Source: Sipunculus nudus
Taxonomy: Eukaryota; Annelida; Sipuncula; Golfingiida; Sipunculidae
Direction of reading: 5' to 3'
Assembly: GCA_026874595.1 (NCBI GenBank)
Contig: CM049319.1
Coordinates: 63,314,917-63,378,916 of the forward strand
DNA: 64,000 bases
Below, piece after piece: positions 58,947 to 64,000 of the stretch. The translations under genes and the position numbers were made by a program. The notes under the pieces are model-generated. The model was not told where the DNA came from, ran no database searches, and saw only the letters and a program-made list of their open reading frames with translations. Position 1 is the first letter of the stretch. Every line of letters begins with the position of its first letter.

Positions 58947-60566
58947 ATACACTGACTGTACTCACCCGTATATAGACCCTAATAGTGAGATGACGAGGAT
59001 ATCATCCGTTTCATTTACATATATTATATCATCACTCTGCAGATGTGTGGATCTTACACATACAGAGCTCACAATAAAATTACCATCTTAAATCCTTAAG
59101 GTTAAGATCAATACACACATTTGTGGAGAGATTTACTATTCTCATATGTCATTCCTCATACTTATTCATCCATTCCTTGTCCCCTTACAGAAAATGGGCA
59201 TCACACGGGAAGAAATACATTCCACTTACCTGTGTTATCAATTGATTATTAGCTGGCATGGCAAACCTGTTTGTTTCCACTCGTATGATTAACAATGACA
59301 CAGTCTCCATACCTCAGCACGTTTATATATCGTTTTGGCAATCGTGGAAATTAAAACGCATGTTGCGTCACGGACTTCCTATTACGATTCTTACGATGAA
59401 ACATCACGGCGTAGTGTATTTGGTTAACTCGTGTCCTACACGGGAGGACCCCACTTCCTATGAAACGGACGTAGACAATAAAGTCGCTACAAATCCATTA
59501 AAAGTTCCGGGTCAGGCACTCAAAACAGCAATGTTTCCTGCTGTACCTCCGTTCATGGCATCGTTGTCCACGATGTCCATGACGGATAATACAACGCATG
59601 CTACGTTGTATCCACTATCTGATAATGTATCATTAGATGGTGCAATATCACGTTGAGGTTATTTACTTATGTAGCGTCTATTTAGAAAATTATCGCTATA
59701 TGTATATGTATATATATCTTTGTTATATGATAATGTCTTTTATGATATTTCTTGATAATACATGACATAGGTAGCATTAATCTTGTTGTAACGATTGTAC
59801 ATAAACATATTCTTATTGTTCCTTAATACGTGCATATTGAAAAAAAAAACAATGAAAAAAAATGTACAAAAGCTTTAAAATCCCTAAAGAAAAAGGCTGT
59901 TTGACTACTAATATGTATACTTGTTGCCTCTTTGCAAATAAGCCATGCATATATCTGTATACTTATTATCTCTTATCATTATATCTTATGTGTAGTTAAT
60001 CATCACTATATACCATGTGTAGATCTCATTGATGTATATTTATCCTGCATTATATTCTTATCATATTATGTATATTGGTCTTTTCATATGTATATTTAAA
60101 TATATATATCTATAATGTATTTCCCTGTGATTGTACCTTCATGAAACTTATTGAATATTATCATACAATTAAGGGACAACTATTTTACCTTCTTGCTGTG
60201 TTACGATAAGATGTACTCCAACACACACAAAAAAATATATAAAAACAAAAAAAAAAACCACTAGCATACTAGAGATAGCTACTAGTATATTGTATTATCC
60301 ATGTTTCCTGATACTATATTGATGCTTATGGATTGTACTGCCGCTGCAGCCAGTACTTTGATGCGATTTTTCATGTTATACAATTGATACTTCTTGTATT
60401 TTATATATGTCTATCGTTATGATCATTATTGTTATTATACATATATTCACCGATTTATCTTATTCTTCTTGCTTACATTGTTCTAATGTTGTACACATTG
60501 TCCTCAGTGTGTTGTTCATCTTCCTGTGTATTTGACCCGGAGTTCAAATTTTGAGCCCCAGGGATA
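58947..60566 (+). other. Region between pol and the 3' LTR
   Basis: 1620 bp, unusually long for a simple gypsy element. It contains the 132-codon frame at 59258 and then ~900 bp of AT-rich non-coding DNA. A splice-acceptor-like tccccttacag lies at 59180-59190. There is no strong polypurine tract directly before the LTR; only cccaggga precedes it. Confidence 0.8.
59258..59656 (+). CDS. Small frame (132 codons) downstream of pol, unknown function
   Basis: ATG to TGA, starting MANLFVSTRMINNDTVSIPQ and ending with a Ser/Thr-rich tail. There is no signal peptide, membrane segment or cysteine pattern, so it does not look like an envelope. It sits where extra genes of some LTR elements lie, behind a possible splice acceptor at 59180-59190. 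Because the rest of the element is intact, the frame could be functional, but chance is possible: I do not recognise it. Confidence 0.45.
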   Translation: MANLFVSTRMINNDTVSIPQHVYISFWQSWKLKRMLRHGLPITILTMKHHGVVYLVNSCPTREDPTSYETDVDNKVATNPLKVPGQALKTAMFPAVPPFMASLSTMSMTDNTTHATLYPLSDNVSLDGAISR

Positions 60567-61485
60567 TGTTATGTGGTAAGAGGTGTTAATATCTATTATA
60601 AATAATTACAGATTTTAACGCAATATTTTGGTACACATAAGATCAGTTACCAGTTCAGCAGATGGAAAGACAGATAGAGCGACAGAGAGAAATGATAATA
60701 GCCTAAATTGGTGTACCAACGCATTGTCTACCATTGTAAGACAGGTGTTTGGATTCCGATCTCCATATGTCGGTTAGCATATAGGTTTAGAAAAGAAGCT
60801 GATAAATGAGTATTTTAATGGACATAAATTCTGAATGCAGACAACCAGTGATTACTATAGACTGGTATAATTGTTATAGCCATGTGAATGTAAACTTAAT
60901 CAAGTAAGCCAAAATAGATTCTGTTATTATAGGCATCAGCAGAAGCCAGGTTTAGATCTGGATGACAGTGTAAAATGATATAAAAGTCAAAGGTACGGTG
61001 AATACCGGCCTGCGCATGAGGCAGTAATTTAGGACAGGAAAACTGTACCAAAAGTGAGTCAGTAAGTAGCTGGGTCACACAGAATTGATCAGGAGACAAA
61101 TATGTACCCTGAATATATTAATATCAGGAATATAATGATATTACATGAGTTTTAGGTAAAACAAGGGAAAAGTTTGTGTGTAGGCGAAAGCCGAAGCCAT
61201 ATATGGTTATCTAAACATTCAGGTATGTCATAATGACACATATCCAATATCCAATAGAAAAAGTGTAAGATGATGTAAAGGTTTGTGACGTAGTAATACT
61301 GATACAAAATCCTGTGTTGGGCTGGGAACTGGCAGACAGACCCACGCCATCATCAACATGTAAACCAAGACAACTGGAAATAAAACAGCACAATATCCAA
61401 CTTGGACTGTCTCAGTTATTCACCTGACGCGCCGTGTGACTGTGTTATGGCCAGGGAAGAACTCCCCTAATTCCCCGTTGTAACA
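60567..61485 (+). repeat. 3' LTR of the gypsy element
   Basis: 919 bp, the same length as the 5' LTR, with one difference noticed (near 61325). It ends taaca, followed by the atat duplication. Confidence 0.96.
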
Positions 61486-61578
61486 ATATAAAAACTCTCC
61501 TCAAAGTCTCCACAAATTCTCCACGAATTCTCCATCTCTCTGTGGTTTCTCTGCGTTTTAGACAGACCCGGATATTTT

Positions 61579-61735
61579 GTCATTTTCAGAGTATCAGCTT
61601 GATTTATCGCCCACTCAAACACACTCATTGACACGCATGGCATGTCAAACAGTTTATATTTTTCAGTTGTAACAACATTGAACGGGACATCTGATGAACA
61701 GTTTTTTGTATGGTATGTGTTTTCATGGTAATAAT
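61579..61735. other. Short unremarkable spacer
   Basis: Unique-looking DNA between the MULE and the twin hairpins. Confidence 0.4.
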
Positions 61736-61738
61736 TCA

Positions 61739-61888
61739 TATTTTGATCGATCTAAGTTGCACAGTATTTCTGTAAGTTTGTTAGATTGATCAAAATAAAG
61801 TATTCACAGGAATCTTATTGAAAACTTTAAGTTGCACAGTATTTCTGTAAGTTTGTTAAAGTTTTCCATAAGATTCCTATGAACACTT
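61739..61888. repeat. Two adjacent hairpins with an identical 25-nt loop
   Basis: Hairpin 1: arms 61739-61755 and 61781-61797 pair at 16 of 17 positions (left arm contains ttttgatcgatctaa). Hairpin 2: arms 61798-61830 and 61856-61888 pair at 30 of 33. The stems are unrelated, yet both loops (61756-61780 and 61831-61855) are the same 25 bases, starting gttgcacagtatttctg and in the same orientation. Hairpin 2 has the size of a microRNA precursor. It could be a small DNA element or the result of template switching. Confidence 0.85.
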
Positions 61889-62070
61889 AATATGTATGAA
61901 CTGTGTAAGAATAACAATTGTTTTCTCCCTGTAACAGTGCTATAAGGATTCTGCATGAAAATGAGCAAAACATTTGTGAGGTTTTTGTAAAATTCATATA
62001 AGAAGATACTGTTATATCCCAATAAGTGTCATATTTATTTTATGAAAGAAACAAATATGCACAGGAGCAA
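61889..62070. other. No feature seen
   Basis: Short AT-rich spacer. Confidence 0.4.
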
Positions 62071-62074
62071 GAAA

Positions 62075-62780
62075 AGTTACATTTTTAGCGACGTTGACTA
62101 TAATCATCTGAGCTATAGTCATGGTCCTTTGTCAGCTGCTGGTCCGGCTACCCATCCAGTCCATTAACAGGGTACTATTTGGAACCGTTGAAGCAATGAA
62201 TCCCAAATTTGGCATATCCCCATATAGATGTCACCAAAAGCTCTTACCATACCTAAATATGGGTCACCAGGACTTGATACCTTTGAGATATTAAGGAAAA
62301 TCTTAATTTTCCTAGTTACACTTCAAGACTGCCTAATATCAAAACCACTGATCTGACCCTGATCATTTTAATATGCATTTTCCTCTACACATTTGCTGTG
62401 TACATGCCAGAAATTAGTTCATTATTGCTAATTTTTAGCTCAGCTGACTATAAGTCATCTAAGCTATAGTCGTGGTCCTTTGTCCGTTGGCTGTCCATCC
62501 GTCCGTCCGTTAAACTGGCACGTTTTGAAACCATCGGACCTACGAATCTGAAATTCGGCATACTGTTAGATGTCCCCAAAATCTCCTACCAAGCCTAAAA
62601 TTGGGTCAGTATGACTCTGTTTCTTCCAGATATTAAGGAAAAATTCCAAATTACCAATAAAAATCTATTATTGCATTTCAGGACTACCTAATACCAAAAC
62701 CACTTATCTTTTTTTCTTAATATTTACCAGAAGTAATCTCTTATATATTTCCTATATACATGCCAGAAATTAGGGCTGTT
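62075..62780 (+). repeat. Dispersed repeat, two degenerate units
   Basis: Two ~370-bp units begin with ttgactataatcatctgagc (62094) and ctgactataagtcatctaag (62443). They share gctatagtc.tggtcctttgtc, a ccgtccgtcc word, gatattaaggaaaa and ctaatatcaaaaccact. A third start, ttggttgactaagtcaactt, is at 63171. Non-coding. Confidence 0.8.
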
Positions 62781-62799
62781 AAGTATAATTTCATTAAGA

Positions 62800-63160
62800 G
62801 CTGGCTAGCATAACCAAATTTTATGCAAAATCAGTCATCTAAAAAAACTTGATTTTGCTTATTTTTTTATATTTACTTTTATTGGAAAAAAGCTAATAAA
62901 AACCTTTAAAAATTTTCTTCTCTGAAACTGTCTAGACAAATTGTTAATATAAATTCAGAGAAATATTTCATGAAACCATCTGTCAGGTTTGTTTGAATGG
63001 TTCCAGTTTTCTGATGAATACTGGCTGAGTTACAGGAAGCTGAACTTGGTAATTTTGCCAAAAAAAGATACTAAAATTACAACATCAGAAACAGCTTTTT
63101 TTACAATATTTTTATGCAAATTTATGAAATTGCGGTGTTGGTGTTACCACATGCTTCAAG
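62800..63160 (-). repeat. Inverted member of the 4.3-6.9 kb repeat family
   Basis: Contains the reverse complements of gatgact.attttgcataaaat, agctttttcc, ctgaaacaattt and aagttcagctt-like words found at 5330-5560 and 6640-6900. The open frame at 62989-63198 follows this repeat. Confidence 0.7.
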
Positions 63161-63164
63161 CTTT

Positions 63165-63535
63165 TTTAGCTTGGTTGACTAAGTCAACTTGGGTATAAGA
63201 ATGGCGCTTTGTCCGTGGTCGGTGCAGGGGTCCAGCCACCCGGCTCCAGTCGTCAGTTAGCAGGGTACAAATTGTAACTGCTGGTCCTTGAAACTTCTAA
63301 GTAAACATCCAGGGAGGTCAATAAAAAATCTCCCTGAAAACCTGAAATAAGGTCACTGTGACCTATATCCTCCGAGCTATAAGGCTTGAAAGTACACCCC
63401 AGAATAATCCTTAATTTGATACAAAATCCCAATATCTTGATAATTAATGCATGGGTTGTTATGAATCTTGCCTTGAATATTAAGCATGACTAGTTAGGTC
63501 AGTTCCAGAAAAGAGGTGTTGCCACCTTTATTTTT
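63165..63535. repeat. Mixed dispersed repeat with GGTCACTGTGACC palindrome
   Basis: Begins with a third copy of the 62.1-62.5 kb unit start. At 63351-63363 is the palindrome GGTCACTGTGACC followed by tatatcctccgagctat, the inverted counterpart of 35025-35050. Confidence 0.6.
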
Positions 63536-64000
63536 AAGTGGCTAGGGCATATAGTTTTACCCATGTTAGTCATTCCGTCCTTCCATCATTCCAAAATCAA
63601 ATAGTTGTACAGACTTTTTTTCACAATGCCTGCAGATATTGGCCAGAATTTTAGTGTGTGAGCAGATAATGACCAGTTACAGATCGAGTTCACGTTTCGC
63701 TTTTTGACCCAGTTGACCTACTTTTGACCGTTTTACAGCTCCTGACCATAGAAAATTTCATGAAAAATATAAATTTTCATGACAAATAAACATGTACAAA
63801 CTTTTTTTCTGCATTGCCTGCAGATATTGGCCTGATTTTTGGTGTTTTGGCAGATAATGACCAGTTACAGATCGAGTTTAAGTTTTGTCTCAGTTGACCT
63901 ACTTTTAACCATTTGACAGTGCCCTAACATAGAAATTTTCATAAAAAATATAAATTTTCATGGCAAGTGCACATGTACTGACTTTTTTTTCGCAATGACT
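63536..64000 (-). repeat. 180-bp tandem repeat array, inverted (copy 3)
   Basis: Reverse complement of the 1-697 family: gggcatatagttttacccat (63547-63566) corresponds to the hairpin end. Then come two or more units with gcctgcagatattggcc and gataatgaccagttacagat. The right side is cut by the window end. One arm of the terminal hairpin is missing. Confidence 0.9.

Larger units (their letters stand above)
52760..61489 (+). mobile_element. Intact Ty3/gypsy LTR retrotransposon
   Basis: The element spans 52764-61485 (8722 bp) and is flanked by a 4-bp duplication atat (52760-52763 and 61486-61489). Two 919-bp LTRs start TGTTATG and end TAACA. The only difference I noticed between them is C/G near 53522/61325, which implies a young insertion. 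The interior has a primer-binding-site-like TGGTGGAGATCC (53687), gag, an in-frame UAG, pol (protease, reverse transcriptase, RNase H, integrase, chromodomain-like end) and a further small frame. All key motifs are intact, so it may still be mobile. The pol order is the usual gypsy one, unlike the element at 11-16 kb. Confidence 0.96.
51591..61578. mobile_element. Non-autonomous Mutator-like (MULE) element split by a gypsy insertion
   Basis: The element runs 51600-61569 and is flanked by a perfect 9-bp direct repeat ggatatttt (51591-51599 and 61570-61578). Its termini are inverted: 51600-51679 pairs with 61569-61490 at 70 of 80 positions, both starting gggtctgtctaaaa. The inverted repeat continues on the other side of the gypsy insertion, 51680-51793 pairing with 52763-52649, so it is about 200 bp long in total. 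Without the gypsy element and one 4-bp duplication it is about 1244 bp. Long inverted repeats and a 9-bp target duplication are the marks of the Mutator superfamily. There is no transposase, so it is non-autonomous. Confidence 0.88.

Noticed and set aside
1-64000. CRISPR array, bacterial operon or phage module
   Set aside because: No direct repeats of CRISPR type with unique spacers, no ribosome-binding-site/ORF clusters; exons with introns and retroelements show a nuclear animal genome.

Overview
This is eukaryotic, AT-rich, repeat-dominated DNA from an animal, most likely a bivalve or another lophotrochozoan marine invertebrate. Evidence: spliced exons with GT/AG borders, tRNA-derived SINEs, LINE remnants, LTR retrotransposons, long TA microsatellites, and dispersed non-coding repeats ending in G/C-rich hairpins of a kind common in molluscs. 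Most open frames are chance frames. Species is inferred, not proven.

Layout. 1-8.5 kb: degenerate dispersed repeats, including two arrays of a 180-bp tandem unit; the same family returns inverted at 63.5-64 kb. 9.3-9.7 kb: a tRNA-derived SINE with a 13-bp target duplication. 10.5 kb: a candidate first coding exon (minus strand). 11.1-16.4 kb: a decayed minus-strand Ty3/gypsy element with integrase upstream of reverse transcriptase and a SCAN-like gag, as in the Gmr1 clade; a solo LTR of the same family lies at 26.4-27.2 kb. 17.6-18.0 kb: a 38-bp minisatellite.

20.3-34.2 kb holds the one convincing host gene: three exons joined in phase (289+510+269 nt) coding for a 355-residue secreted protein with signal peptide, short coiled coil, ILEI/PANDER-type domain and a five-cysteine PAN/apple-like domain. 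Its introns carry an L1-like fragment, a GAGTCC repeat, the solo LTR, a drug-receptor-like-motif-bearing repeat and a CR1-like LINE end. At 36.3-38.3 kb a tandem copy of exons 1 and 2 is broken by two frameshifts and a nonsense codon. 38.6-43.6 kb is a satellite with a ~235-bp subunit arranged in ~705-bp higher-order units. At 45.2 kb CRE, CCAAT and E2F motifs precede a short candidate first exon. 45.3-51.6 kb is mostly repeats.

51.6-61.6 kb is a nested insertion. An intact, probably young Ty3/gypsy element (52764-61485; two 919-bp LTRs in which I noticed one difference; 4-bp target duplication) sits in the right inverted repeat of a ~1.24-kb Mutator-like element with ~200-bp inverted repeats and a 9-bp target duplication. 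Its gag and pol lie in one frame separated by a single UAG, which suggests readthrough; pol ends in a chromodomain-like segment and a 132-codon frame of unknown role follows. Just right of the nest, two adjacent hairpins share an identical 25-nt loop but have different stems. No novel multi-gene system was found; the most interesting items are the secreted ILEI-PAN gene and its dead copy, the UAG-separated gag/pol, the IN-before-RT element, and the twin hairpins.
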